Positions 21,945 to 29,889 of a DNA stretch of 32,621 nucleotides are shown here, in pieces. Within the stretch, counting starts at the first letter, position 1. Every line of letters begins with the position of its first letter. Made by a program: the position numbers and the translations under genes. The notes under the pieces were generated by a model. That model was not told the DNA's origin, did no database searches, and worked only from the letters and a program-made list of their open reading frames with translations. Location: the NCBI GenBank assembly GCA_947627515.1, contig CANQWI010000010.1:1-32621 (forward strand), given 5' to 3'. The DNA is from an uncultured Clostridia bacterium (GTDB lineage: Bacteria; Bacillota; Clostridia; Christensenellales; Borkfalkiaceae).

Positions 21945-23774
21945 TTATTCCCCTGCCTTTGCCTTGGCGCGGGCCTTTGCGCGCAACTCACTGTCGAGGA
22001 TGCGCTTGCGGATGCGGACGCTCGTCGGCGTAATCTCAAGAAGCTCATCGTCTGCAATAAATTCCAGTGCCTCCTCCAGCGAGAGCCTTTTGGGAGTGAT
22101 GAGGCGCAATGCCTCGTCCGACGAGGAGGAGCGGGTATTCGTCAGATGCTTCGTCTTGCAGACATTGACGTTGATATCCTCATCCTTGGGGGAATATCCG
22201 ACGACCATCCCCTCATACACCTGCGTCCCGGGGCCGATAAAGAGCGGTCCTCTGCCCTGTGCGTTGAACAGACCATAGGTCACGGCCTCTCCCGTCTCAA
22301 ACGCGACAAGCGACCCCGACGTCCTGCGCTCGATCTCTCCCTTGTAGGGTTGATATTCGAAAAACACCGAGCTCATGACGCCCTCGCCCTTGGTATCCGT
22401 CAAAAATTCACTCTTATAGCCAAAAAGCCCTCTCGCGGGCACCAGAAATTCCAGCCGCATCCGCGAACCCAACGCGCTCATGTGGATAAGCTCGCCCTTC
22501 CGCGAGCCCATGCTCTGAAAGACGGGCCCCGTCATATCCTCGGGAACGTCCACGATCAGCCGCTCCACGGGCTCATATTTTTCACCGTCGATGCTCTTGA
22601 AGAGCACTTTAGGGGAGCTCACCTGAAATTCATACCCCTCGCGGCGCATGGTTTCAATGAGAATGCTGAGGTGCATCTCCCCTCGCCCGCTGACACGGAA
22701 GGCGTCTGCGGAGTCGGTATCCTCGACCTTCAGCGAGACGTCACGCAAAAGCTCACGGTACAGCCGCTCTCTTAAGTGACGCGTGGTGACGAATTTCCCC
22801 TCCTTCCCCGCAAAGGGAGAATCGTTGACGGAAAAGATCATCTCCACGGTCGGCTCGGAGATCTTTACGAAGGAAACGGGCTCCACATGCTCGGATGCGC
22901 AGACGGTATCCCCGATGTTGATCTTCTCAAGCCCCGAAAAGCAGACGATGTCTCCCGCCCTCGCGCTCTCGCAGGGCACGCGGGAAAGGCCCTCGATCTC
23001 ATAGAGATTGACGAGCTTCCCCCTCAGATTGACCTCCTTATGATTGTAATTGCAGACGGTGACGTCGGCGTTCTGCCTCGCAACGCCGCGCTCGATGCGG
23101 CCGATCCCGATCCTGCCCACGTAATCATTATAATCGATAGAGGAAACAAGTAGCTGCAGGGGCCCTTCATCATCCAGATCGAGGGGCGGGAAATGGGAAA
23201 GGATCGTGTCAAAGAGCGGCGTCAGGTCGGCCCCCTGCACTTTCGGGTCGAGTGAAGAGGTCCCCGTTCTGCCCGAACAATACACAAACGGGCTGTCGAG
23301 CTGCTCATCCGATGCGTTGAGATCCATCAAAAGCTCCAAAATCTCATCCTCGACCTCCCCAAGACGGGCATCGGGACGGTCGATCTTGTTGATCACGATG
23401 ATGAGCTTGAGGCCGAGCTCGAGTGCCTTCTGCGTGACAAACCGCGTCTGCGGCATGGGTCCCTCGGCGGCGTCCACCAGAATCAGGACGCCCGACACCA
23501 TCTTCAGCGACCGCTCGACTTCGCCTGAAAAATCGGCATGGCCGGGGGTATCGACAATGTTGATCTTCACGCCCTTATAGTGGACGGAGGTATTCTTTGC
23601 AAGGATCGTGATGCCGCGCTCGCGCTCGAGGTCCCCCGAGTCCATGACGCGCTCCTCGACGACCTGATTTTCGCGGAAGGTGCCCGCCTGCTTCAACATC
23701 TGATCGACCAACGTCGTCTTGCCGTGGTCGACGTGTGCAATGATCGCAATGTTTCGTAAATCGTTTCTTACCAT
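21945..23774 (-). CDS. typA: Translational GTPase BipA/TypA
   Basis: A 609-residue ribosome-binding GTPase of the EF-G superfamily, involved in ribosome assembly and stress or low-temperature growth. G1 is AHVDHGKTT (about 15-23), switch I has the RGITI motif, G3 is DTPGHADF, and G4 is NKID. Domains II, III and V follow, with [26 protein letters not shown] and the BipA-specific C-terminal domain ([26 protein letters not shown]). The length is standard. The ATG at 23774 follows AAGAGGA. It is monocistronic, with its own promoter and terminator. Confidence 0.96.
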   Translation of the reverse strand: MVRNDLRNIAIIAHVDHGKTTLVDQMLKQAGTFRENQVVEERVMDSGDLERERGITILAKNTSVHYKGVKINIVDTPGHADFSGEVERSLKMVSGVLILVDAAEGPMPQTRFVTQKALELGLKLIIVINKIDRPDARLGEVEDEILELLMDLNASDEQLDSPFVYCSGRTGTSSLDPKVQGADLTPLFDTILSHFPPLDLDDEGPLQLLVSSIDYNDYVGRIGIGRIERGVARQNADVTVCNYNHKEVNLRGKLVNLYEIEGLSRVPCESARAGDIVCFSGLEKINIGDTVCASEHVEPVSFVKISEPTVEMIFSVNDSPFAGKEGKFVTTRHLRERLYRELLRDVSLKVEDTDSADAFRVSGRGEMHLSILIETMRREGYEFQVSSPKVLFKSIDGEKYEPVERLIVDVPEDMTGPVFQSMGSRKGELIHMSALGSRMRLEFLVPARGLFGYKSEFLTDTKGEGVMSSVFFEYQPYKGEIERRTSGSLVAFETGEAVTYGLFNAQGRGPLFIGPGTQVYEGMVVGYSPKDEDINVNVCKTKHLTNTRSSSSDEALRLITPKRLSLEEALEFIADDELLEITPTSVRIRKRILDSELRAKARAKAKAGE

Positions 23775-23799
23775 ACTGTCCTCTTAAATTCCACGGGAA

Positions 23800-23828
23800 A
23801 TTATAATACATCTGCCCGAAAAACACAA
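23800..23828 (-). promoter_or_regulatory. Promoter of bipA/typA
   Basis: On the minus strand, TTGTGT (23828-23823), 17 bases, TATAAT (23805-23800), then a short leader with AGAGGA before the ATG. Confidence 0.6.
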
Positions 23829-23867
23829 CAAAAAACACGGGCATTTGGAAATTTTCCCCCGTGTTTC

Positions 23868-23896
23868 TTGCTATTTGGAGAGAGTTGGGATATAAT
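23868..23896 (+). promoter_or_regulatory. Leaderless-type promoter of the ASCH gene
   Basis: TTGCTA (23868-23873), 17 bases, TATAAT (23891-23896), then six bases to the ATG at 23903. Confidence 0.65.
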
Positions 23897-23902
23897 GAAG
23901 CC

Positions 23903-24247
23903 ATGGAACATGAAATGAATTTAGCGGCGGAACCGTTCAACTTGATCGCAAGCGGGAAAAAGACGATCGAACTCCGCCTCTATGATGAAAAACGGCAGAA
24001 GATCAAGGTCGGCGACAAAATCAAGTTCACCAACGCAAGGGACGGCGCCACATTATATGCCGAAGTGCTTGCCCTCTATCTTTTTAAAAATTTTGAAGAG
24101 CTCTATCGCCCGCTTCCCCTTTCCGACTGCGGATACACGGAAGAAACGCTCAAATCGGCCTCTCCCAAGGATATGGAGGCCTATTACACGCCCGAGCGGC
24201 AAAAGCTGTACGGCGTCGTCGGGATCAAGATCAAACTGAATCGATAA
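23903..24247 (+). CDS. ASCH-domain protein
   Basis: A 114-residue protein made of a single ASCH domain (PUA-like beta barrel), a fold thought to bind RNA or modified nucleotides. Visible hallmarks are EPFNLIASGKKTIELRLYDEKR at residues about 10-31, VGDKIKFTNA, a central strand AEVLALYLFKNFEELY, and the closing GVVGIKIKL. The biological role is unknown. The start at 23903 rather than the upstream in-frame start at 23861 is based on the fold boundary and on the promoter between them. It stands alone between bipA and folA. Confidence 0.82.
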   Translation: MEHEMNLAAEPFNLIASGKKTIELRLYDEKRQKIKVGDKIKFTNARDGATLYAEVLALYLFKNFEELYRPLPLSDCGYTEETLKSASPKDMEAYYTPERQKLYGVVGIKIKLNR

Positions 24248-24249
24248 AC

Positions 24250-24282
24250 ACGTCTTGCGATAAGACGGGCCGAACGCTATTT
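24250..24282 (+). terminator. Probable terminator of the ASCH gene
   Basis: CGTCTT, loop GCGAT, AAGACG, followed by GGCCGAACGCTATTTT. The tail is nearly identical to that behind the aroA terminator hairpin. The stem is only 6 bp and the T-run is displaced, so the terminator call is moderate. It abuts the folA stop codon on the other strand. Confidence 0.5.
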
Positions 24283-24776
24283 TAGAAGGAGGCAACGCAG
24301 CGGTTCCGATAAAGACAGAACCGTATCGCGTAGCCGTTGTCCTCAACGGGGTCGCTCTCGGAGATACATGCAAAGTTTGGATCTGCGTCGAGGTCGGGGA
24401 CAAAGACGTCCGCACCGCCGTCGGCATCCACTTTCGTCACAAGAATCTCACTGCAATAGGGAATCAAAGTCCTGTAAACGCTTGCCCCGCCGATGACATA
24501 GACGTCGTCGGGCGGGTATTTTTTGAGTTCGGAAAAGAGCTCATCAAGATCGTGAACGGTCACGGTCCCCTCGATATCCGTCGGCGAAAGGACGATATTA
24601 ATGCGATCTTTCAAGGGTTTTGCATGCGGGAAGGATAGGAGCGTATTCAGCCCCATGACAACGACTTTTCCCATCGTCGTTTCACGGAAGAATTTCATAT
24701 CCTTGGGGAGCGAAAACATCAATCCGTTGTTTTTCCCGATCCCCCAACGCTTGTCGCAGTGAAAAATCGCCTTCAT
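24282..24776 (-). CDS. folA: Dihydrofolate reductase
   Basis: Reduces dihydrofolate to tetrahydrofolate with NADPH, recycling the product of ThyA encoded just upstream. It has 164 residues. WGIGKNNGLMFSLPKDMKFF contains the catalytic acid D26, TTMGKVVVMGLNT the nucleotide site, and VYVIGGASVYRTLIPYCSEI the GG-containing cofactor loop. The usual arginine of MGRxT is leucine (MGLNT, 41-45), and the LPW tryptophan region reads LMFSLPKD. The ATG at 24776 has GAGGAG about 11 bases upstream. Operator copy E and a promoter lie in the 56-base gap after thyA, so folA has its own control in addition to possible read-through. Confidence 0.93.
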   Translation of the reverse strand: MKAIFHCDKRWGIGKNNGLMFSLPKDMKFFRETTMGKVVVMGLNTLLSFPHAKPLKDRINIVLSPTDIEGTVTVHDLDELFSELKKYPPDDVYVIGGASVYRTLIPYCSEILVTKVDADGGADVFVPDLDADPNFACISESDPVEDNGYAIRFCLYRNRCVASF

Positions 24777-24793
24777 TTTGGGCTTTTCTCCTC

Positions 24794-24817
24794 TATTATG
24801 TCAGACATAGTACTATG
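24794..24817. promoter_or_regulatory. Operator motif copy E, in front of folA
   Basis: TATTATGTC-A-GACATAGTA overlapping CATAGTACTATG, the most complete copy. It lies 17 bases from the folA ATG and covers the -10/+1 region of the predicted folA promoter. Confidence 0.65.
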
Positions 24818-24836
24818 CAAAATGGCGAAATATCAA
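24807..24836 (-). promoter_or_regulatory. Candidate folA promoter, overlapping the thyA stop codon
   Basis: On the minus strand, TTGATA (24836-24831), 18 bases, TACTAT (24812-24807). The -35 box contains the thyA TGA stop. The -10 box is inside operator E. Confidence 0.5.
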
Positions 24837-25663
24837 ATCGCAACGGGAATTTTCTTGTCGAGCGGATGGAATTCATAGCCCTCCAGCTTAAAGGAATCGA
24901 CCGTGAAATCATAGAAATTTTTGATATCGGGGTCGACGACAAGCTTGGGCGCGGGAAGAGGCTCCTTGTTTATGATCTCTTTTACGATATCGACATGGCG
25001 GTCATAGATATGGGCGTCCGCAATGACATGGACGAGCTCTCCCGCCTTGAGGCCGCTCACCTGCGCAAACATAATAAGAAGGACCGCATACTGGACGACA
25101 TTCCAATTGTTTGCGGTCAGAACATCGTTTGAGCGTTGGTTCAGGATCCCGTTAAGCGTATCCCCCGAGACGTTGAAGGTCATGGAGTACGCGCACGGAT
25201 ATAGATGCATCTCATTGAGATCGCTGAAGTTATAGAGGTTTGTCATGATCCTGCGCGAGGCGGGGTTGTGCTTCAAATCATAAAGAACGCGGTCGACCTG
25301 ATCGAACTCCCCCTCCTTATAAACCGACTTCTGCGCGAGCTGATAGCCATATGCCTTGCCGATGCTCCCCGTCTCGTCGGCCCAGCTGTCCCAGATATGG
25401 GAGTGCAGATCGTGAATGTTGTTGCTCTTTTTCTGCCAGATCCACAAAATTTCGTCGATGCAATTTTTCAAGGCGGTGCGGCGCAGGGTCAGGATGGGAA
25501 ATTCCTCCTGCAAATTGTAGCGGTTGACGATCCCGAATCTCTTGACCGTGTGTGCGGGCGTTCCGTCGTCCCAGTGCGGACGCACCTCATAGTCTGTATC
25601 CCAGACGCCGTTTTGCAGGATATCCCTGCAGGTGTTTATAAAAATCAAATCTGCCTTGCTCAT
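24833..25663 (-). CDS. thyA: Thymidylate synthase (ThyA type)
   Basis: Methylates dUMP to dTMP using methylene-tetrahydrofolate, producing dihydrofolate for FolA. It has 276 residues. The catalytic cysteine is C157 in LYPCAYSMTFNV. Other markers are WDDGTPAHT, KSNNIHDLHSHIWDSWADE with IGKAYGYQL, NPASRRIM, QRSNDVLTANNWNVVQYAVLL for dUMP binding, ADAHIYDRHVD, and a C-terminal DFYDFTVDSFKLEGYE and IPVAI. The pattern resembles the Bacillus ThyA. The ATG at 25663 follows GGAGGG, 16 bases after the gltX stop, so it belongs to the minus-strand run. Confidence 0.95.
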   Translation of the reverse strand: MSKADLIFINTCRDILQNGVWDTDYEVRPHWDDGTPAHTVKRFGIVNRYNLQEEFPILTLRRTALKNCIDEILWIWQKKSNNIHDLHSHIWDSWADETGSIGKAYGYQLAQKSVYKEGEFDQVDRVLYDLKHNPASRRIMTNLYNFSDLNEMHLYPCAYSMTFNVSGDTLNGILNQRSNDVLTANNWNVVQYAVLLIMFAQVSGLKAGELVHVIADAHIYDRHVDIVKEIINKEPLPAPKLVVDPDIKNFYDFTVDSFKLEGYEFHPLDKKIPVAI

Positions 25664-25679
25664 TGGTACCCTCCGCAGC

Positions 25680-27311
25680 TCAGAACACGCTCAAGATCCT
25701 TTCCCGCGTTTCCTCCTCGCCCAAAATCTGCTGGATCGACCAGAGATCGGGCGTGCTTGCCCTGCCCGTCGTCGCGATACGCAACACCTCCGCAACATCC
25801 GCAACGCTGCCCTTATAGGCTTCGGGGTCCGCTTTATAGTCCTTCATCTCAGCTGCAAAGCCGTTTTCGGCTGCGATCTCCTTGATCCTTGCAAACCACG
25901 CCTGCGAATCCTCCCGAGGGTCGTATTTTGCAAGAAATCCCTTCAAAATCTCCCTTTTCGTCCCCGCATCCACACGGAAATCCTCGTAGGAGTCGGGCTT
26001 TTCAAAGAAATATCTGATAAATTCCATGGCCTGTGAGGCGGTGGTAAAATCCTTCCTGCGCTTTTTGCCGCCGATGCCCATGCAGAGCGTCAGGACCCTG
26101 AGCATCTTCTCTTCGTCCTCAAAATACCCCTTTTGCGCCTCAGTGCCGAATTCATCTGCCCAAGTTTTCAAAAAGTCGAGCATTTCTTCGGCAGAGAGCT
26201 TGGAAAGCTCGTTCTTGGAGATATCGTTGAGTTTGTCGATGTCAAAGAGGGTCCCGCTCTTTGACATTTTTTCTGTCGTGAATTTGAATTCCTCAAGCGG
26301 CTTGTCGGGATTTTTCAGATACCATTCCTCGAAATTGGAATTGAGGAGCGTGAGCATATAGACCTTGACGGCCCTTGCATAGTACCCCTCCTTACGGTAA
26401 AATTCGAGGGAGAGCTCGGGGTCCTTGCGCTTGGAGAGCTTTCTTCTCGTGTCTCCGTCCTGCTTCATGAGTGAGCAGTTGTGCCCGTAGCGTGGCCGCT
26501 CAAAGCCAAGCACATCAAAAAGTTCGATATGGATGGGTAGGGATGCAAGCCATTCCTCACCGCGGATCACGAGCGTCGTGCGCATGAAGTGGTCGTCGAT
26601 GGCGTGAGCAAAGTGGTAGGTGGGAATGCCGTCCGATTTGAGAATGACGACGTCCTGATCGTTCTCGGTGACGGTGATCTCACCCTTGATAGCGTCGCGA
26701 AGCTTGATTTTGTTCTCGGGATCCCCCATGGACCGAAGACGAATGACAAAGGGCTTCCCTGCGTCGAGATTTTTATAAATCTCCTCCTCGGTGAGATCGC
26801 GGCAGCGGGCATATTTGCCGTAATAGCCCGTGATCTCCTTCTTTGCCGTCTGCTCCTCTCGCAGGCGTCCGAGCTCCTCCTCGGTGCAAAAGCACGGGTA
26901 CGCCCTACCGATCTCGATGAGATGCTTGACAAAGGCACGGTAAATTTCCGCACGCTGACGTTGATACCAAGGGGCGTACGTGTTGTCGCCGTCGATCTCG
27001 GCACCCTCGTCAAATTTGATGTCAAAATATCTGAGTGCGCTCTTGACTGCCTCGACAGCCCCGTCCACCCTGCGCTTTAAATCGGTATCCTCGATGCGAA
27101 GATACAGAATGCCGCCGCTCTGATGGGCGATACGCTCGTTTGCAATGGCCGCAAAGAGGTTTCCGAGATGAATAAATCCCGTCGGCGAGGGAGCGAGACG
27201 GGTCACCTGCGCACCCTTCGTAAGGCTACGCGGCGGGTATTTTTCTTCATACGATGCAAGAGAGGGATATTCTCCGGGCAGAAGCCGTTCTGCCAAAGCT
27301 TTCAAGTCCAT
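25680..27311 (-). CDS. gltX: Glutamate-tRNA ligase (long form)
   Basis: A class I synthetase that charges tRNA-Glu (or also tRNA-Gln if non-discriminating). It has 543 residues, longer than the usual 470-490, because of an N-terminal extension of about 35 residues before the Rossmann fold. The HIGH-type motif reads HLGN (48-51) in RLAPSPTGFIHLGNL. The KMSKS-type motif is KLSKR in RRKLSKRKDPE. Other markers are LRIEDTDLKRR, CFCTEEELGRLR and NCSLMKQDGD. The ATG at 27311 has AAGGAAG upstream and follows the panE-like stop by ten bases. No gatCAB genes are in the window, so the substrate range cannot be settled. Confidence 0.93.
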   Translation of the reverse strand: MDLKALAERLLPGEYPSLASYEEKYPPRSLTKGAQVTRLAPSPTGFIHLGNLFAAIANERIAHQSGGILYLRIEDTDLKRRVDGAVEAVKSALRYFDIKFDEGAEIDGDNTYAPWYQRQRAEIYRAFVKHLIEIGRAYPCFCTEEELGRLREEQTAKKEITGYYGKYARCRDLTEEEIYKNLDAGKPFVIRLRSMGDPENKIKLRDAIKGEITVTENDQDVVILKSDGIPTYHFAHAIDDHFMRTTLVIRGEEWLASLPIHIELFDVLGFERPRYGHNCSLMKQDGDTRRKLSKRKDPELSLEFYRKEGYYARAVKVYMLTLLNSNFEEWYLKNPDKPLEEFKFTTEKMSKSGTLFDIDKLNDISKNELSKLSAEEMLDFLKTWADEFGTEAQKGYFEDEEKMLRVLTLCMGIGGKKRRKDFTTASQAMEFIRYFFEKPDSYEDFRVDAGTKREILKGFLAKYDPREDSQAWFARIKEIAAENGFAAEMKDYKADPEAYKGSVADVAEVLRIATTGRASTPDLWSIQQILGEEETRERILSVF

Positions 27312-27321
27312 AAATTCTTCC

Positions 27322-28296
27322 TTATTCGAATAATAATTTCAAGCTCTCGGGTGAGAGCTCGGCAAATCCGTTTTCGATATCATGGAGAAGGGCGACGGCG
27401 GCACGGAGCATGGGCGTCTCAACGCCGACCCGCTCCCCCGCTCTTACGACCGCGCCCGCAACAAAATCGACATCGCATCTTCTGCCTGCCTCAAGATCCT
27501 TGAGCATACCCGAGCGGATCTCCCGATGCTTTTTCATCGCAATTGGCAAAATCATGCCCGCAAAGGGACTATTGAAGAGCCTTCCGATGTCATATCCGTT
27601 CTGGATCAGGGTCCTGCATCCGCTTGCCCTTGCAACGGCGACCGTCTCCCGCATGAGCGAAAGGACAAGCCTCTTGTATTTTCTGGAGAGCTCCCCGAAG
27701 GTAAGCCCCGAGATCGCAGAGAGCGTCGAGAGCGAGGCGTTGACGACAAGCTTGGAATAGCGTATCTCGCGCAGCGTTCCGACGGTGACCCGAATGCCTC
27801 CGCGCCTCAGAAGCGCGACGAGCTCCTCCGTCCTTTGCCCACCTCCGAAGTTTCCGAGTGCAAGGGTGTATTCCTCAGAGGTCACCCTGACCCTGCCCGC
27901 CTCCGTCTTCTCCGCACCCCAGCCGAGCGCGGCACCGTAGAGCCTGTCGGGGTCAAAGCCCTCTGCTAAGCTCTCCTCGGGCAGACCGTTCTGGACGGTG
28001 AGAAGCACCCCATCCTTCCCGAGAAGGGGTTTAAAAATCTCGGAGAGCCTCCGATTTTCCCGCTGCCTTGTTGAGAGAATAACAAGGTCGTACTCCCCCT
28101 TAAGCTCCTGCGGCAGCAGTGCCGAAACGGGCGTCGTACTCTCCCTCCCGTTCTCGATCAGGGTCGCGCCCCTTTCCTTGAGTGCTCCGATATGAGATGC
28201 ATCCCGTGAGACAAGCTCGCGGGGCACCCCGTTCCGCGCCAAAAGGACGCCGAGGCTTGTCCCCATCGCGCCCGCCCCGAAAATCAGCGTTCTCAA
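27322..28296 (-). CDS. 2-dehydropantoate 2-reductase family protein (ApbA/PanE)
   Basis: An NADPH-dependent ketopantoate reductase-like enzyme, the pathway step to pantothenate and CoA. It has 324 residues. The N-terminal Rossmann motif is LIFGAGAMGTSLG. The catalytic region is RYSKLVVNASLSTLSAISGLTFGEL, with lysine and asparagine as in PanE. The C-terminal all-helical domain includes MLKDLEAGRRCDVDFVAGAVVRAGERVGVETPM. The family also contains other 2-keto acid reductases, so the gene symbol is left open. The start overlaps the aroK-like stop by ATGA. Confidence 0.85.
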   Translation of the reverse strand: MRTLIFGAGAMGTSLGVLLARNGVPRELVSRDASHIGALKERGATLIENGRESTTPVSALLPQELKGEYDLVILSTRQRENRRLSEIFKPLLGKDGVLLTVQNGLPEESLAEGFDPDRLYGAALGWGAEKTEAGRVRVTSEEYTLALGNFGGGQRTEELVALLRRGGIRVTVGTLREIRYSKLVVNASLSTLSAISGLTFGELSRKYKRLVLSLMRETVAVARASGCRTLIQNGYDIGRLFNSPFAGMILPIAMKKHREIRSGMLKDLEAGRRCDVDFVAGAVVRAGERVGVETPMLRAAVALLHDIENGFAELSPESLKLLFE

Positions 28297-28802
28297 GGCT
28301 GGTGAAAGCCTGCCGCGGCCGCAAGCGTCTCCACGGTCTCATCGATGGTGAGGCCGTTGCAGTCCACAACGATGTCCGCATATTTTTCATAGAGAGGGAC
28401 ACGCTCGGCATGAAGTGCCTTGATCGAGGTGATCCCGCTCCTCATGACGACGCCGCGCTTTTTGAAGTTCGAAATACGGCGTTCTGCCTCTGCGGCTCCG
28501 ATCTCAAGATAGATGATCGTCCCGAGAGATTTCAGATGCTCCATCGCCTCCTCACAGTAGCAGACGCTGCCGCCCGTCGCAACGACGCAACGGGAGACAT
28601 ACAGCCCCGAGCAGACGCGGTTTTCGATCTCAAGATACCCCTCGGGCCCCTTCTCCTCAATGAGCGTCGGGAGAAGCTTTTTCTCCTCGCCCTGTATCAT
28701 GAGGTCACAGTCCACGAAGCCGTACCCGATCTTTTTGGCGAGCAATACGCCTGCAGTGCTCTTCCCCGCAGAGGGCATACCGATCAAAATCAAATTATCC
28801 AT
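28293..28802 (-). CDS. Shikimate kinase-like P-loop kinase
   Basis: A 169-residue P-loop kinase annotated by similarity to shikimate kinase. Walker A is GMPSAGKST (8-16), the DxD pair is D31-x-D33 (FVDCDLM), and the glycine loop is ATGGSVCY. The lid region is RGVVMRSGITS and the ERVPLYEKYAD segment provides the C-terminal arginine. The FRxxE motif, whose arginine binds shikimate in AroK, is replaced by YLEIE at residues 56-60. The fold is therefore clear but the substrate is open. The promoter is consensus and leaderless, with the ATG at 28802 six bases after TATAAT. It is the first gene of the run with panE-like, gltX, thyA and folA. Confidence 0.8.
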   Translation of the reverse strand: MDNLILIGMPSAGKSTAGVLLAKKIGYGFVDCDLMIQGEEKKLLPTLIEEKGPEGYLEIENRVCSGLYVSRCVVATGGSVCYCEEAMEHLKSLGTIIYLEIGAAEAERRISNFKKRGVVMRSGITSIKALHAERVPLYEKYADIVVDCNGLTIDETVETLAAAAGFHQP

Positions 28803-28808
28803 AAGTAA

Positions 28809-28837
28809 ATTATAGTATAGCGCGTTTCATTTGTCAA
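28809..28837 (-). promoter_or_regulatory. Consensus, leaderless-type promoter of the aroK-like operon
   Basis: On the minus strand, TTGACA (28837-28832), 17 bases, TATAAT (28814-28809), then six bases to the ATG at 28802. Both hexamers match consensus. Confidence 0.85.
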
Positions 28838-28875
28838 CCTTGGAAAAAGCCTTTGCCGAAATTTTCAAAAAACTC

Positions 28876-28904
28876 TTGACGTGTTTTTTAAAAAAGAGTA
28901 TACT
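28876..28904 (+). promoter_or_regulatory. Promoter of the small lipoprotein gene
   Basis: TTGACG (28876-28881), 17 bases, TATACT (28899-28904). A leader with AGGGAGAG precedes the ATG at 28937. Confidence 0.75.
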
Positions 28905-28936
28905 ATCTTCTACAAAATCCATCAGGGAGAGAAAAA

Positions 28937-29356
28937 ATGAAAAGAAGGATCATCACAATTTTCACGTCACTGGCCGTTCTGGCCGTCCTGCTCGCAACGC
29001 TCTGCGCCTGCGGCTCCAATTGGGGCTCCATCAAGAGTGCCTATGAAAAAGAGGGCTATCAGGAGGTTGAAGCAAGCGAAGAGGTCAAGAAGATGTACGA
29101 GAACAACGAGGATTTCAAGGCCGCTGCCGACACCGCAACCGTTCATATCATGCAGAAGTCGCTTTCCTTCGCCGTCATTCTTGAGTTCAAGGGAAACAAG
29201 GAAATGGAGGAGGCATTAAAAAAGCACGTCACCAAAGAGGATGCCGAAAACATCTACGAGGAGCTGCAGAAGCTCGACACCGTCAGTGGAACCTGCTTTC
29301 TTCTCTTCTATACCCCGCTCTCCGATGCGGCAGGCATCTTCAAGGGCACCAAGTAA
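28937..29356 (+). CDS. Small secreted lipoprotein of unknown function
   Basis: A 139-residue protein with a signal peptide and lipobox LCAC (cysteine 25). The mature part of about 115 residues is acidic and mixed alpha-beta (SIKSAYEKEGYQEVEASEEV, TVHIMQKSLSFAVILEFKG, a helix EMEEALKKHVTKEDAENIYE). No catalytic motif is visible and I do not recognise a family. It has its own promoter, ribosome site and strong terminator, so it is monocistronic. Confidence 0.75.
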   Translation: MKRRIITIFTSLAVLAVLLATLCACGSNWGSIKSAYEKEGYQEVEASEEVKKMYENNEDFKAAADTATVHIMQKSLSFAVILEFKGNKEMEEALKKHVTKEDAENIYEELQKLDTVSGTCFLLFYTPLSDAAGIFKGTK

Positions 29357-29363
29357 AAGCCGT

Positions 29364-29389
29364 TCCCTCTCTTCGGAGAGGGATTTTTT
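29364..29389 (+). terminator. Terminator of the small lipoprotein gene
   Basis: A perfect 8-bp stem TCCCTCTC / GAGAGGGA closed by the stable tetraloop TTCG, then six T. Confidence 0.9.
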
Positions 29390-29442
29390 CTATCTGAAAC
29401 AAAAGAATTTTTGCGATTTTCCCAAAATATCTGTAAAATAAC

Positions 29443-29471
29443 TTGCATTTTCCATTTTGCTATGGTATACT
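29443..29471 (+). promoter_or_regulatory. Promoter of secG-rnr
   Basis: TTGCAT (29443-29448), 17 bases, TATACT (29466-29471), about 40 bases before the secG ATG. Confidence 0.7.
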
Positions 29472-29512
29472 TTTTTATGATTTTTGTAAAAAACATAGAA
29501 GGATAAACAAAT

Positions 29513-29842
29513 ATGGATGCTCTTTCTTTCATCACAAGTCTTCTTGCCCCCGCATCGGACTGGGCAACATACGATACTTATCGCATCGTAAGCTTCGTAT
29601 TCATCGCATTGATGTTTGTTGCAGCCGTGGTGGCGATCGTCCTTGTCATGCTCACCCCCGGCAACTCCAACGGCATTGATGCTCTTGGCGGCACCAGCGA
29701 AACTTTCTACGGAAAGAACAAGGGCAAGTCAACAGAAGCCAAGCTCAAGCTTTGGACATACATCTGCTTGGGTGTGCTTGCAGTTCTCGCAGTCGTGTTC
29801 TTCATCCTGCAGATCACAAGCATCTGGACGGTAGCATCCTGA
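29513..29842 (+). CDS. secG: Preprotein translocase subunit SecG
   Basis: A 109-residue integral membrane protein with two transmembrane helices (about 25-48 and 82-103), a component of the SecYEG channel. The intervening loop carries the family signature SNGIDALGGTSETFYGKNKGK. The N-terminus is somewhat longer than the usual 75-80 residues. The ATG follows AAGGA. It is followed by rnr and smpB, a neighbourhood common in Bacillota. Confidence 0.9.
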   Translation: MDALSFITSLLAPASDWATYDTYRIVSFVFIALMFVAAVVAIVLVMLTPGNSNGIDALGGTSETFYGKNKGKSTEAKLKLWTYICLGVLAVLAVVFFILQITSIWTVAS

Positions 29843-29861
29843 TCGATGAGAATGCTTCACG

Positions 29862-29889
29862 GGGCGGCTTCAAGTCGCCCTATTTGTTT
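29862..29889 (+). terminator. Weak terminator or attenuator between secG and rnr
   Basis: GGGCGGC, loop TTCAA, GTCGCCC (one G-T pair), then TATTTGTTT. It may reduce transcription into rnr or protect the secG message end. Confidence 0.45.
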
